Shown here: piece by piece, positions 1-10,932 of the stretch
How the letters are laid out: the number at the start of each line of letters is the position of its first letter
How positions within the stretch are numbered: position 1 is the stretch's first letter
NCBI GenBank assembly: GCA_023853785.1
Contig: JAJIRX010000346.1
Span: 1-25,279 of the forward strand
Source: Psilocybe azurescens
Lineage: Eukaryota > Basidiomycota > Agaricomycetes > Agaricales > Agrocybaceae
Direction: 5' to 3'
DNA: 25,279 nt
The notes under the pieces: model-generated
Seen by the model: only the letters and a program-made list of their open reading frames with translations
The model's database searches: none
Told to the model about the DNA's origin: nothing
Position numbers and translations under genes: made by a program

Positions 1-211
1 AATTTGATGAATTCCACTTGGATTCCAGTTGATTCCAGTTAGATTCTGATTGATTTTGGTCGGACTTGTTAACAGTGGAACTGGTCGGTACCCAGTAGTT
101 CTGATCAGAATCTGGTCAGAAAAATTTGGACATTTTCCTGCTAATTTGGCAGGGACACTGCCAAATAAAATTCGGGTTCCAATCAGTACCTTGTGGGGAG
201 TGTAAAGACCT
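1..211 (+). mobile_element. Right-terminal fragment of an E-type element
   Basis: This stretch runs from the window edge to ...GTGTAAAGACCT at 200-211. It is clearly similar to the right end of element E (about 10700-10932): both carry the TTTGGCAGGGACACTGCCAA palindrome, spaced CAGAATC/GGTCAGAA words, and the terminal GTGGGGAGTGTAAAGACCT. By analogy with E, G, F and B the element stops at 211 and the next nine bases (212-220, CGTTAGCTG) would be the right copy of its target duplication. The left end lies outside the window, so size and interior are unknown. No protein is encoded here. Confidence 0.8.
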
Positions 212-940
212 CGTTAGCTGATATTCAACAACGGAGATTATGGTGCCCATGTGCTTGATACAATGACCAATAATAGGGCTGACATAGTCAGCACCAATAT
301 CAGCACTGAGAATGCAATTTAGACTTGGCTTCAGTTAGCCTTGTTAATCAAAAAGAAAAGCAGTGAGCAATGTTTTATTTATATTCCACCATTATTTAAT
401 TGAATTTGTCTAGAATTGATGTACAGAAGAAAGTACATCAGCTCAGCTCAGTATCACATGAACAAGACCAACAAGTAGTGAACCAATTTTGTGAAGTCCT
501 GACTTCAATGATTGCAGAACTTAAATTGCAACAGCAGATGTCCAGAGTGGTGAATATTATAGGTAGAATACAACACATCCAGTGTGGCAATGAGACCAAA
601 TTTGACAACATTGCTGAAGAAGATCCCAATGTCCAAAGTGGACCATCTGTTCAGCACAACACAAATAAAACCCCAAGTCTGTTCATTGCCAGTGTGTCCC
701 AACTATGATGTTTGTTGAATACCAGATGCTTTCATTGCTGTCCAATTTCAATGTACCTGAAGAATATGCTCCTCTGGAATTGGAATTAAGAAAAGAACAA
801 GCCTGCAATCAAATCACATGCATTCAGGATGTCATGGCTAATATCTCATTTTTATATTGATGTGTGATTAGGAAAGGGAGCCGCACCAGCATTCATTTGA
901 ATGGCCAAAAAGAGTAAAATTACTTGATTACAATAAATTT
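212..940. other. Unrecognised segment with one weak reading frame
   Basis: The only open frame of note is 400-708 on the plus strand (about 100 residues, Gln/Ser/Val-rich, opening with MNLSRIDVQKKVHQL if the upstream TTG is counted as a start). I recognise no domain. It lies just upstream of the KDZ-like pseudogene at 941-1516 and could be a more decayed part of the same gene, but I could not match it to any known part of that family. Confidence 0.25.
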
Positions 941-1516
941 TTGCATGCTTGCATTTACTCAACCTGTCAGTCCCAACTAGTTGCACTTGATTGTGATAGA
1001 GAATTTCTGGCTATATTCTGCAAACTCACTCATAATGATTTAAAGGCCAGCACAGTCATTTGGAAACCCAATTTGAGTGGATTGACTACCATGGAGTTGT
1101 TGTGGATATGGAGGACCAGCCATCAATATTTATTCAGGCTTGGGGCTGATGCTGATATTGATTGACCAGTCAGGCCTGACTCAACACAATTCATTGTGAA
1201 TGTATGTTGTCCATTAGTATCAAAAATTACAATGCCTCTCAAATAAATGACATAGTTAATAGGGTCCATTGGCTCCATGCACAAGCTCAAAAAAATAGGT
1301 GGCATGAAGAAGTTATCTTGGTTATTTATAAAATGCAATGGACAGTCAGATATTTCATTGATTGTGGAGAAGAGTGGGCCAATGCAGCTAAAATGGAGGG
1401 TGTGAATGCAGGCCCAAAGCTTACACTCACAAAGTACTTTGTGGAACAAGTATGCATTGGTGGCTGATGCTGCATTTAAAAATAGTACACAGCATTATGT
1501 ATCTCCACTTATCTAA
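941..1516 (+). pseudogene. KDZ-type transposase C-terminal region, broken
   Basis: Three reading-frame pieces join into one conserved-looking stretch. Frame 1 has LTHNDLKASTVIWKPNLSG, then a W-I-W-R motif, then a TGA at 1163-1165 and DSTQFIVNV. Frame 2 (from about 1204) has RVHWLHAQAQKNRWHEEV followed by KMQWTVRYF. Frame 3 has ALVADAAFKNSTQHYVSP and a stop at 1514-1516. A W-x-W box followed by R-x-x-W...A-x-A...R-W-x-E-E-V...M...YF is the pattern I know from the C-terminal tail of large basidiomycete proteins annotated as KDZ (Kyakuja/Dileera/Zisupton) or CxC-associated transposases. That family assignment is from memory. The catalytic domain is not in the window, so the piece is 5'-truncated and has at least two frameshifts and one stop. 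It has no role now. Confidence 0.5.
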
Positions 1517-3780
1517 TTATGTAATTTTGTGTTCCAATCAATTTAATTATCTATATAGATCACTCCTTGGATACAATCCAATATGTCTAACAAAGAAATT
1601 TCAGTCTTCAACCCACTCACCACATTGGCTGGGATTCAACATCTATTGGATGTCGATATACAATCACTTGTGTACTATGCCAAGTCCACATTTTGGGTTG
1701 CACTCCTTGCTATTGCTGTGTCAACAAAAGAACAACAAGGGTGGAAACAACACTTTTTATTCACTGAAGTGGTCTGTAACAGATGTATCTGATGGACAAT
1801 AAAGTTTATTCAATCCCTGTGTAGGAAGTGATTTTATTTTTTATTGGCCAGACCTCTGCCCTTGGCCTCCCCATTACCATCCCCATTATTCTTTGGTCAT
1901 TATTGGTGTCTACTCTTGGCCTCTGACTTGGACAATTTCCACTTAAACTATCAGATGATTTTTGTCAGTTGTTGGATGCTAGCATAGATAAGGACAGTCT
2001 GGTTCAGCTGGTGGACAATTTCCTAAATGATTGGTGGAATGCTGATGACGAGGTAGATATGAAGTATGCTCTGAATAGCTCTCTAATTCAGGAGGCTTTG
2101 AAAATTCATGCAAGTAGTGACTTGCATGAAATTGCAACCAACAAGTTGCTGGACATACTGGCTGACTCGGTACTGACTCTGCAATCTGCTGATTTGGTCC
2201 CAACTCACCAACCACCCAACTTAGTCCTGCTTTCATGTCCACAATGTAAAAATATCTAGATCTTGCCTTTGGCCTTAGGGACAAGCTCATGGCCCTTTGA
2301 CTATTGCTCAAGCAGCACATACCTGAGCTGAAATTGACAGTGAATTGAGCATGCAACAAGCAGCTGATTATCATCAACTGCATGAAGCTGTGATCTTGAA
2401 GGAACACCAAACTGGTGCTCCAATGCTGGCCGACAACAAAATGGCCAAGTGATTGGCATTGGGCCTGCATAGATGAGCCACAGCAGTAGCCTATCCTGAA
2501 ACCTTAGATGATGTGTTGATCACTTGTTGGTCACGCAGTATGGCTATAAATGTGGCTGATGAACTATCAGATCTCATGTTGCTCCCAATATTGTCACAGA
2601 AATAGACATGGGGGCTGAACTTACACTGATTGACCTTAAGGCACTAGCAGAGTATCAGACAGCTTGCAAACTTCCTCACTCAGGTTATGTTAGTTCTCTT
2701 TCTGACAGTAGTATGTATCGATGGGAGTGGTATCTGTATCCCATTCATCCAACTGGATTGTCTGTTCCATCAGCTATTGGGGCCAATTCTGCTGACTCAG
2801 TTGGCATTCTCTTGGTCCTTGATATCATCACTCTGTTGCCCACAGTTTGCACTACAACATGGAGGACAACAGATACTCTCACATGTGACCGTCAACGCTC
2901 TCATTCAGATCCTGCTTTTATTGATGGTTCATTTTTGGGGCTGATCACTCACCACACTGCAGTTGGCATTGACAATCAATCAGCCCCAACTCTCAGCTTT
3001 GTCTCCACAACTGCAGAAGCAGCTGCAGGGGTGGAATTTGCTCTCTGATGAAGATGAAGACAATGATGTTGTTCCTGCTGATGCTTTACCTACTAACAAG
3101 GCAACAACAAATCCAAGCTTGTCTACAGCAGTGCAAGTGGCCAAACTCTGGTTACAGGGCTCATTCACGAACCATCCTCTGCTTTCCCCAACACACTTTT
3201 CATACTGGGGCTGCTGATATTGCAGTTGCCTGGGCCATATTGTCCGATGAAGATCTAAGCTTCTGATGTGGCCGGTCCCAACTCAGTTTCATCAATTGAG
3301 GCTGATGACCATGTTCTACCTCATAAAAATTGAAGTATTCTGGCAGTAGTTGATGCAACAGATGCAGCAGCAGTGTGGTCCAACTCCTCTAACAGCGGTG
3401 CTGATGATGGCTCAGGCTCAGCAGCTGAACCACAAAACTCAAGCATTCTTCCCATCCCTATTACTCCTCCAGTTGGTCCAGCCAAACTTACTGTGGTATG
3501 GCATTCTTCAGACAAAGACCAGTCTTCTCATTCTGACTCTGCCCCTGGATCTGACTGGTGCCTCTCTCCAGCTGATTCTTCAATGAATGCAGCTCATGTA
3601 CATATGGCTGGTGACTCTATTGCTCCATCTTGTATTACCCTTCCTTGTCCCTTTACCCTGACCTTTTGTGATTTTGTTAATGATACCTGGCTGCCAGCCA
3701 AGAAAGATATCAGAGATTCCAACAATGGACAACAGGCTGCAGATGCTGATGATGCTGAGGAGTTTATTTTATAAATAATT
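1517..3780 (+). other. Low-complexity region with weak reading frames
   Basis: Plus-strand open stretches occur at 1583-1792 (starts MSNKEISVFNPLTTLAG, 69 residues), 1969-2259 (96 residues, starts MLDASIDKDSLVQLVDNF), 2608-3048 and 3373-3774 (Ser/Ala/Asp-rich, the last ending DADDAEEFIL). None has a domain I recognise. The words GCTGATG and GCAGCTG recur through the region, so part of the openness may come from repeat composition. The clustering of acidic and Ser-rich frames on one strand may mean a decayed gene. It follows the KDZ-like pseudogene without a visible boundary. Confidence 0.25.
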
Positions 3781-4502
3781 TAATAGTACCATTTAGTACC
3801 ATTCTTTGTCTGTATTGGTTGTTTGAATTTCATTTGCCTTTTACAGATCACTTTATATTTAAATACTGGCCAAAGCTGAGTTTACTTACCTACCTGCCCA
3901 GCTGAAGATGCATAATGATGATTTCTCACATTGAATTAGTTTTATACTACTGTAAATCTTATCACACATCAGCCAAATGTAATACTGAGCTGAACACAAA
4001 ATTTCAGCCCACATGTGGCCAATTCATATGGCACTGAGTCCATGCTGTTGGTGGCCACAGCTGATATATTCAGAGCCATGTTAACAATGTTGGTGACTGC
4101 AGCCAATATCAGGTCAAATTGCCCTCATGCATAGAATTCTATGGCACCAAGTGAGTTGCTACATTGTATGTTATATTGTCCTATGGACTTCCTATAGTTG
4201 TGTTCTATAGAATTCTATGGCACTGAGTCACACATACACATTGTGTACATTCTATGGCACAAGTCACTCACTATAATGTAGCTGCCCTATGTGCTCATCT
4301 CATTTCGCTTTTCATAATCCTACTTATACTTCTTACTCATCCTATGTTACTTACTTACTCATCCATCCATTTTTCACTCTTAAACTCTGTCAGCCTTCAT
4401 GCTAGTGTATGTAGTTGGCAGATTGGACTACTGAGTGTTGTTCTACAGAAAGATTAGTGTAGTTTGGACTCTTGACCTCTTTTAAATATTTTTCTATGTT
4501 CT
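3781..4502. repeat. Noncoding segment with a scattered palindromic repeat
   Basis: No credible coding frame. The word TTCTATGGCAC recurs at 4138-4148, 4213-4223 and about 4249-4259, with a looser version near 4028. The first is part of a perfect 14-bp palindrome, CATAGAATTCTATG (4130-4143); the second contains ATAGAATTCTAT (4207-4218). The repeats are usually followed by AGTGAGT or GAGTCAC. I do not know what element they belong to. Confidence 0.5.
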
Positions 4503-4506
4503 CTAG

Positions 4507-4514
4507 TATATAAA
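4507..4514 (+). promoter_or_regulatory. TATA-like box
   Basis: TATATAAA lies about 170 bp upstream of the ATG at 4679, with CT- and CA-rich sequence between. This looks like a fungal or LTR-type core promoter. No transcript evidence is available, and TATA words are common in AT-rich DNA. Confidence 0.3.
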
Positions 4515-4678
4515 CCATGTAGTAGTATTGCTTGGAATGCAAGGAAGTTACAAGCCCCAACTTTCTTCACAGCAAAGTTTTCAAGTTATCAGCACTCAGT
4601 TTCAGCACTCCAGCACACATCCAGTTAATTTCTATCAGTATTCAGCACAAAATTCAACAGCTACTCCAGTTATTCAAG

Positions 4679-5077
4679 ATGTCCTTCAAGGATTGGAACA
4701 GACAACCTTCCATTCATGCTCTTGCATCTCAGAGCAATTTATCCAGTTCATTTCAATTTTATCATCCTCCAAACCCTTTATTCTTCCTCTACACTCAGAT
4801 CCTCAACTCCCTGTTGTTTCCATTGTTCCAGAATATTTTATTGGTAACCTTGGTCTTGTTGTCATCTTCATCCATTGCTCTAGTTATGCTTCATCCACCT
4901 CACTGCTCTGTTCAACTTTGTGGTTCAAGAATATTGCTTAAGTTGTCACCTTTGATTGCCCTAGTCACCTCTCATTCACCAGGTCCTATTTCTGGCTTTA
5001 TAGAAGCTGCAGACTTGGCTGAAACATTTAGGATCAAGACTACATTCTCACTGCTGCCTCTGTACCTATCTTTCTGA
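4679..5077 (+). CDS. Hypothetical protein, unrecognised, weak
   Basis: An open frame of about 132 codons starts ATG at 4679 (MSFKDWNRQPSIHALASQ) and is Ser/Leu/Pro-rich with a hydrophobic middle. I chose this ATG over the further-upstream open sequence because it lies downstream of the TATA-like box at 4507 and follows a CA/CT-rich leader. No domain is recognised and the composition may be fortuitous; an overlapping frame (4528-4941) is also open. It ends about 360 bp before the LTR fragment at 5439. Confidence 0.2.
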   Translation: MSFKDWNRQPSIHALASQSNLSSSFQFYHPPNPLFFLYTQILNSLLFPLFQNILLVTLVLLSSSSIALVMLHPPHCSVQLCGSRILLKLSPLIALVTSHSPGPISGFIEAADLAETFRIKTTFSLLPLYLSF

Positions 5078-5438
5078 TTTATCTAGGCATACTTTCCTTC
5101 CACTGTCAACACTCTTTATTCACACCATTTTACCCCAACCAAGTCAGGTATCTTCCTCCCAGTAAACACTTAAGCACATTTTATACCTCCTCATCTATTT
5201 CTTCTCCTTCAGATGTCTCTGCACTCCTCAGACCACATATCCTAGTGGCCAAGTCAGCCCTTGCTTTAACTCATCAGGGAGAGAGTTGTCTTATCTAGTC
5301 TAGACCATTCCTCTCTGGTTTGTGTTTGGGTTTTTTGGTTTCTATACCAAATCACACACTACATAGTTCAACATGCTTCAAGCTAAATAAATTGGTGGCC
5401 TTCTTGACCTAATAAAACACAATTCAACCCTCTTGGTC
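5078..5438. other. Unrecognised intergenic sequence before the LTR fragment
   Basis: I see no coding frame, structural RNA or repeat. It occupies the place where the upstream (U3) half of the chromovirus 5' LTR would be expected, but it does not resemble the upstream half of the LTR at 22867-23062. Confidence 0.4.
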
Positions 5439-5621
5439 TCATTGTACTATAATTGTAGATACTCAAAACACTTAAATAGCCAGTAGATACTGCTATTATT
5501 TCTTAGCTAGTTCTTGAGAATCTAATCTCCTCTTACTCAATATGACTTGGAACTCACTGTTCTTGACTACTTGACTGTCAGCTTTATCCATGCACGTGAA
5601 TATAAGCTTGAAGTTGTAACA
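5439..5621 (+). repeat. LTR 3' half (probable 5' LTR of the chromovirus)
   Basis: About 183 bp matches 23063-23245 at high identity (my eye estimate is 85-90%). Shared words include TTGTACTATAATTGTAGATA, ATAGCCAGTAGATACTGCTA and GACTGTCAGCTTTATCCA. It ends ...GTTGTAACA at 5621, matching ...TTCATAACA at the end of the downstream LTR. The Gag start follows 70 bp later, as expected after a 5' LTR and leader. Similarity stops abruptly at about 5439, so the U3 half is missing, replaced or from another subfamily. Confidence 0.7.
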
Positions 5622-5691
5622 AAAAGAACTAGCTCTTCTATGAATCTTGCCCACTCTCCAGCAGACAAGACCTCCAAAACTGAAACAGAAC

Positions 5692-6800
5692 ATGGCACCA
5701 CCAAAAAGCGGAATTCCTACCACCGACAGCTCTGAAGAAGGAACCCTGACATGGAATTGGCAAACCCCAAACCCATCCAGACAAAGCTCTGAAGACATAA
5801 ATCTTACCAACAAAGACCTATCAAACTCGCTATTTGACTTATTATCAACCCTGGCAATAAATCAAGAAGAATGACAAGACACAGACATGGTCAAAACAAA
5901 CAGAAAGAAAGAAATTGCAATCAACAAACCCACTGTATTCAACAGAGACAGAACAAAGTCCAAATCTTTCATACAAGATTGTCACCGCTGTATAGACATA
6001 AACAAAGACATATACAATACTGACAAGAATAAAATTGCTTTCATCTTATCATTCTGTGGTGAAGCAGAAGCAAAATTATGGAAGGAACAATACATAACAT
6101 CCAGGGCAAGAGGAACTTCTGGTAACCACACCATTGACTGGGAAACCCTCACAGCATTCCTCAACAAATTCCACAAAGTGTTCACACCTGTAGACAAAAC
6201 CAAGTCAGCTATGAACAACATACGACAGCTCAGGCAAGAACTCAATGAGAAGGTAGAAGTCGTCATCAACAAGTTCAGACTCTTGGTGGGACAAGCCAAC
6301 TTAGGAACAGAAATGGAATCAGATCATGCCCATCTTATAGGTCTATTCCAAAAATGCATCAGACCCCAACTTGCTGATAAAATCATGCACTCCGATGACC
6401 TTCCAAGAATTTTCCAAGGATGGTACAAGAAGGCGACACAATTTGACACCAACTACAGATTAGCCAAAAGTCTTCAAAGAGGAAACAAGTGAATGCAGAA
6501 GGACACCACAATGGAACAATTCACCAAGATACAATAGGAACTATGACCCAAACAGAATGGACATAAGCACTATGACAGCTAAAGAATGAACCAAATTAAT
6601 CAGGAAAAGCACCTGCTTCAGGTGCAAGCAATGAGGACACCTATCCAGAGAATGCCTGCAGAAAGGACAAAACAAATCAGGAACAAAAAACAAGGACAAC
6701 AAAGCAAGAAATGGACCTCAAAGAAACTCCATACCCATATCAGGAATCTGAACAAGGACAAAAACAAACTTGTCAAAATGGGATTTGAAGAGAAAGAAGA
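5692..6800 (+). pseudogene. gag: Chromovirus Gag, broken
   Basis: Gag would form the nucleocapsid. The frame opens at ATG 5692 (MAPPKSGIPTTDSSEEG) and meets an in-frame TGA at 5872-5874. It continues in the same frame through 5887-6492 with the retrotransposon Gag core: FNRDRTKSKSFIQDCHRC near the start and LWKEQYITSRARG, FLNKFHKVFTP, then IRQLRQ...VVINKFRLLV and FQKCIRPQLADKI. After a TGA at 6490 the frame shifts, and PQWNNSPRYNRNYDPNRMDI leads to a CCHC knuckle at about 6611-6655 (C-F-R-C-K-Q-stop-G-H-L-S-R-E-C), whose fifth-to-sixth spacing is right but which contains a TGA at 6632. I chose 5692 as the start because it is the first ATG in frame after the LTR. Confidence 0.85.
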
Positions 6801-6899
6801 AAAGGATTTTTGAAGCAGAGAAACAGGACAATGTCTGTCTCTCCTTATCTGAAGATACAATCTGTACCGGCAACAATCAAGAATAAAACTATGCTTTTA

Positions 6900-7345
6900 C
6901 CAGTTTCATTCCCTGCAAAAAAAACAGAATGGCTCACAAATTGTCGAAATCTCTGTGCTTCTAGACTCAGGAGCAGGAGGAAAATTCATTGACCAGAACT
7001 ATGCACAAAATCTTGGACCGAAAACCCAACCCCTAGAGAAACCAATCTGAGTCTATAACATGGATGGAACCCCAAATAAAAAAGGAACCATCTTGTCATT
7101 TGTAGACCTGGACCTAAAGGTTGGAAACCAAAATCATTGAGAACAACTACTAGTTTCTGGACTAGGAAAACAAAAAATCATTCTAAGATTCTCTTGGCTA
7201 CAAGAAAAGAACCCAGGAATCAATTGGCAAAACAGACAAATAACTTGGAAACCACAGCAAGGACCTACAATAAATCAGACTACCATCAAAAGAAACAGAC
7301 AAACAGATATCATCAATCAGGACTGCTCACCCACTAGAGGAATTC
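6900..7345 (+). pseudogene. Chromovirus aspartic protease region, broken
   Basis: VEISVLLDSGAGGKFID surrounds the catalytic triplet D-S-G, with the Asp codon at 6964-6966. This is the retropepsin-like signature that would process the Gag-Pol polyprotein. Downstream, VYNMDGTPNKKGTI follows an in-frame TGA at 7048-7050 where the family normally has an Arg. The stretch to about 7340 (GLGKQKIILRFSWLQEKNP, then GINWQNRQITW) matches the usual spacer between protease and RT in fungal gypsy elements. Confidence 0.8.
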
Positions 7346-7439
7346 AAATATCTGATCATCCAATATATTAGAGACACAAATGAAAACAAAATAAAGAAAC
7401 TTGGTTGAACACCAAAATCACTACCTTGCAAATGTTAGC

Positions 7440-8420
7440 CCAGCAATATGAATCAGAAAAACTGACAAAACCACTCCAAGACACAATACCCATGGAATAT
7501 CACTCATATATGGACCTTTTCGACAAACAAGCAGCAGACTGATTCATGGAACCAAGACCATGGGATCACAAAATCAAACTAAAAAAAGGAAGAATTTATA
7601 CCCAAGAAATTCAAAGCATATAATATTACCCCAGCAGAACAAATGGAACTGGACAACTGGACAAAGAAACAACTAAACAAAGGATACATTTGACCCTCCA
7701 AATCACCTATAGCATCTCCTTTCTTCTTGTATCAAAGAAAGATGGGAAGCTCTGACCTTGTCAAGATTACAGGTATCTGAACAACTGGATGATCAAGGAC
7801 ACTTATCCATTACCACAGATTATGGAACTCATGGACAAATTGAAAGACACAAAATTCTTCACTAAACTAGATATCTGATGGGGTACAACAACATCAGGCT
7901 AAAAGACAGTGATCAATGGAAGGTGGTGTTCAAAACCAATCTATGACTTTTCAAACCAACTGTAATGTTCTTTGGCATGTATAACTTTCTGGCAACCTTC
8001 CAATCCATGATGGACTCAATCTTCGAAAATATGATATCACAATGCTTTGTGATCATCTATATAGACATTTAATCTTTGCAAAAGATCAAGAGAACTGAAA
8101 AAGTACACCAAAATGGTTCTACAACAACTTTGAGAAAACTATCTCTATCTCAAACCAGAGAAATGCTCATTTGTCCAAGAAAAGTGGAATATCTCGGAAT
8201 GATTGTTGGAAACAGGGAAGATTTCTATGGACCTGACAAAACTCAAAGAAATTCAGGACTGGCCAGTGCCCTACTACTCTCAAACAGGTCTGATCATTTC
8301 TAGGCTTTGGAAACTTCTACTGAAAATTCATCTGGAAATTCTCTGAGGTAGCTCACCTCTGAATGAACTCCTAAAGAAAGACAAAAGGATGCTTATGGAA
8401 CAACACAACTCAAACTGCTT
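7440..8420 (+). pseudogene. Chromovirus reverse transcriptase, broken
   Basis: Family landmarks in order: a Y-x-D-L-F-D-K-x-x-A-D motif (about 7500-7545), SPFFLVSKKDG-like sequence around 7705-7750, [20 protein letters not shown] (about 7762-7822), TKFFTKLDI (about 7850-7875) and Y-I-D at 8058-8066. The catalytic box should read Y-x-D-D. Here about 4 bp are missing straight after the first Asp, which removes the second Asp and shifts the frame. In-frame TGA codons at 7691, 7753, 7876 and 7944 sit where Arg (or Gly at the last) is usual. The enzyme cannot be functional. Confidence 0.85.
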
Positions 8421-8429
8421 TTGATGAAC

Positions 8430-8870
8430 TAAAAAGTGATTCACAAAGAACTTGTCCTCTTGATGCCTGACCCCTCTAAATCATTCCAAATTGAATCCAA
8501 TGCTTCAAAATATGCCTCTGGAGCAGTTCTTATCCAACTAGATGGAAATGGTGAAAGACATCCATGCACATTTATATCTAGAACATTTTCCCCAACCAAA
8601 GAAATTATGAAATCTATAACAGGGAATTACTAGGGATAATCCGAGCATTACAGGAATGGAGACACTACATCCAGGGATCAGAACACACAACCACAGTATA
8701 CTCAGACCACAAAAACTTGACATATATTTCAGATCAGCCCAGAATCTGAACAGACAACAAGCACACTGGTCTCTATACATCTCTGAATTCAACTTGAAAT
8801 TGGTGCATCTACCTGGAAACAAAATGATCCAATCTGATACCCTTTCAAGACACTCTGACTTTACCCCAGA
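8430..8870 (+). pseudogene. Chromovirus RNase H domain, broken
   Basis: FQIESNASKYASGAVLIQLD at about 8488-8547 is the start of the RNase H domain; the usual first catalytic Asp is Asn here (AAT at 8499-8501, one G-to-A change). A frameshift follows near 8630, after which [18 protein letters not shown] and [10 protein letters not shown] appear in another frame, then LVHLPGNKMIQSDTLSRHSD at about 8800-8860. The last motif is the conserved end of the RNase H and linker region in this group. Confidence 0.85.
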
Positions 8871-9729
8871 AGAAGATTATGACAATGAAAACATCACCTT
8901 GCTTTCAGAAAAACTTTTCATTGACTTAATTGATGCTGAACTACAAGAAAGAATTGCCAATGCAAACAAATTGGACCACAACGCAGCAGAAGCCATGAAA
9001 ACTCTGTTGGAAGGAGGGCCACCAAATGCATGACACAACCTCAAAGAATGGAAAACAGAGAATGTAAATGGAAAAACTGTTTTATACTACCATGGACGTA
9101 CTCATCCCAAAAGATCAAACCTTACAGAAGGACATAGTCAAACCATATCACGACCTATTTCAGCTGGACATCCTGGAGAACTAGAGACATTCAATTCAGT
9201 AAAACAACACTACTGGTGGCCAGGATTATGCTCATTTGTTAAACAATACGTAAAAGGATGTGCTGCCTGCCAACAATTCAAGATTAATTGACATCTCTCT
9301 AATCCATCATTCACACCAATATCTCGACCAAAGTCAGCCCAACCCTTTGCAGACAGCGCCATGGATTTCCTTACAGACCTTGCACTAATCCTAGACAAAC
9401 AAGAGAAGTTGAATTTGATGCAATTATAAGCATCACTGACCACAGGAACACCAAAGGACTCATTCTGATTTCATGCTAAATGAAAGGACTGGATGCTGAA
9501 AAGACTGGCAAACTCTTATTGGACAATCTCTACAAAATGTTTGGTCTACCAGACAGCTTTACATCAGATCAAGACCCCAGATTTGCTGCTGAATCATTCA
9601 AGGAACCAATGAAACTCCTTGGAGTAAAATTGAAATTTTCAACTGCTTATCACTCTCAAAACTGATAGAACAATGGAACCATACAACCAAGAAATTGAAG
9701 CCTATTTATCCATATACTGCTTATCTCAC

Positions 9730-9738
9730 CCGAAAGAC
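9730..9738 (+). repeat. Target-site duplication of E, left copy
   Basis: CCGAAAGAC corresponds to CCAGAAGAT at 10933-10941 after E. Six of nine bases are identical and all three differences are transitions. Both copies encode Pro-Lys/Glu-Asp of the same integrase segment, which independently shows they are one duplicated site. Confidence 0.7.
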
Positions 9739-9907
9739 CAGTACTTTGGTGCCCCACTAGTACTGGCTGGAACTGGTTAGAATCACTTGGACCCAGTCAG
9801 AACTGGTCAGAATCTGATCAGAATCCACTCGACTCAGTCGGAACTGGTCAGAATCCAGTTAGAATCCAGTCAGAATTTCAGAATGTACTTTACTTATGTA
9901 AACAATC

Positions 9908-10051
9908 TTAGTTAGTATTACATAATAATTGCTTACATAAGCTTATAAATAATGCATCAAAGTCACATGATATTAATGCTTAGTCAGTATTACATAATAT
10001 TTTCTTACATAAGCTCTTAAATAATCTATACAGATCACGTGATATTTGTAA
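9908..10051 (+). repeat. 72-bp tandem duplication inside E
   Basis: The two units share TTAGTNAGTATTACATAATA, CTTACATAAGCT, TAAATAAT and TCACRTGATAT in the same order with a 72-bp period. The second unit is diverged, so the duplication is not recent. Confidence 0.75.
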
Positions 10052-10685
10052 TAAATGCAAAATTATAAAATACACTCAACGAAATTGAACCAACAGCTTT
10101 ATATATATTAATTCTATACATGCTTTACCAACTACAATATTATTGCTTGTGGTATTCTCAACATTTTATAAATTATATACCATTCTTTACAATATCTAAT
10201 AATATGTTCTGGCACTTCCTCTGCAGCTATACCCACATATTATATATCAAAATGATCATAAAATTAAGGGCAATGCACTTGTAATTATATTATTATGTGA
10301 ATATTATGTCAGCATGTTCAATATGCAAAACACTGTGAATTTGAATATATATAGAAATTGTAAACCACTTTTTGCAACAAAATAGCACTCTGTTAGCTAT
10401 ATTTTAATAGTGTTGCAATAATAGAAATTAATAGAATACAAAGATCTATTTATTTAAGAAATTTAGATTATATAAGTGCAGATTTATATGAAAAATAGGT
10501 ATTCCTTTACCAGAAATTTTTGATTTTATATAACTATTACATAAACATATTCTCCTCAATTTTACAATTCTAACAATACCAAATTTGTCACAAACTGATC
10601 AGATCTATGTATACTTTCGTGTTATTGCTTGCTGAGCTGTAAATAGTATGCTGACATAATATGGTTCTGCTTTGGTGCCACTTAG

Positions 10686-10932
10686 ATTTCACTCAGAATT
10701 GAGTCTAATTGGGTTTAAAATTTGAATAAATTCCACTCAGATTCTGATCAGATTTTGGTTAGACTCAGTAACAGTGGAACCAGTCAGTACAAGTGGTTCC
10801 AATCGGAATCCAGTCAGAAAAAGTTGGACACTTTCCCATAATTTGGCAGGGACACTGCCAAATAAAATTCCAGTCAGAACTGATCAGATTCTGACCGGTT
10901 CCAATCAGTACCTGTGGGGAGTGTAAAGACCT
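10686..10932 (+). repeat. Right end of E with subterminal array
   Basis: This end carries TCTGATCAGA, CAGTCAGAA and GGTTCCAATC words and the palindromic TTTGGCAGGGACACTGCCAA, ending GTGGGGAGTGTAAAGACCT. It is the close relative of 1-211. The right copy of the target duplication, CCAGAAGAT, follows at 10933-10941. Confidence 0.85.

Larger units (their letters stand above)
9739..10932 (+). mobile_element. Element E, 1.19-kb non-autonomous DNA element
   Basis: The left end CAGTACTTTGGTGCCCCAC pairs with the right end, whose reverse complement reads AGGTCTTTACACTCCCCAC. Both ends then carry GGTACTGGCTGGAACTGG-like sequence followed by arrays of CTGGTCAGAATC-type words. The interior is strongly AT-rich and has no coding frame. 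A 72-bp unit is tandemly duplicated at 9908-9979 and 9980-10051 (starts TTAGTTAGTATTACATAA and TTAGTCAGTATTACATAA). The host reading frame (chromovirus integrase) resumes across the insertion, so the boundaries are well fixed. It must move with a transposase made elsewhere, which I cannot identify. An internal GTACTTTAC at about 9894 may be a remnant of another left end. Confidence 0.88.
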
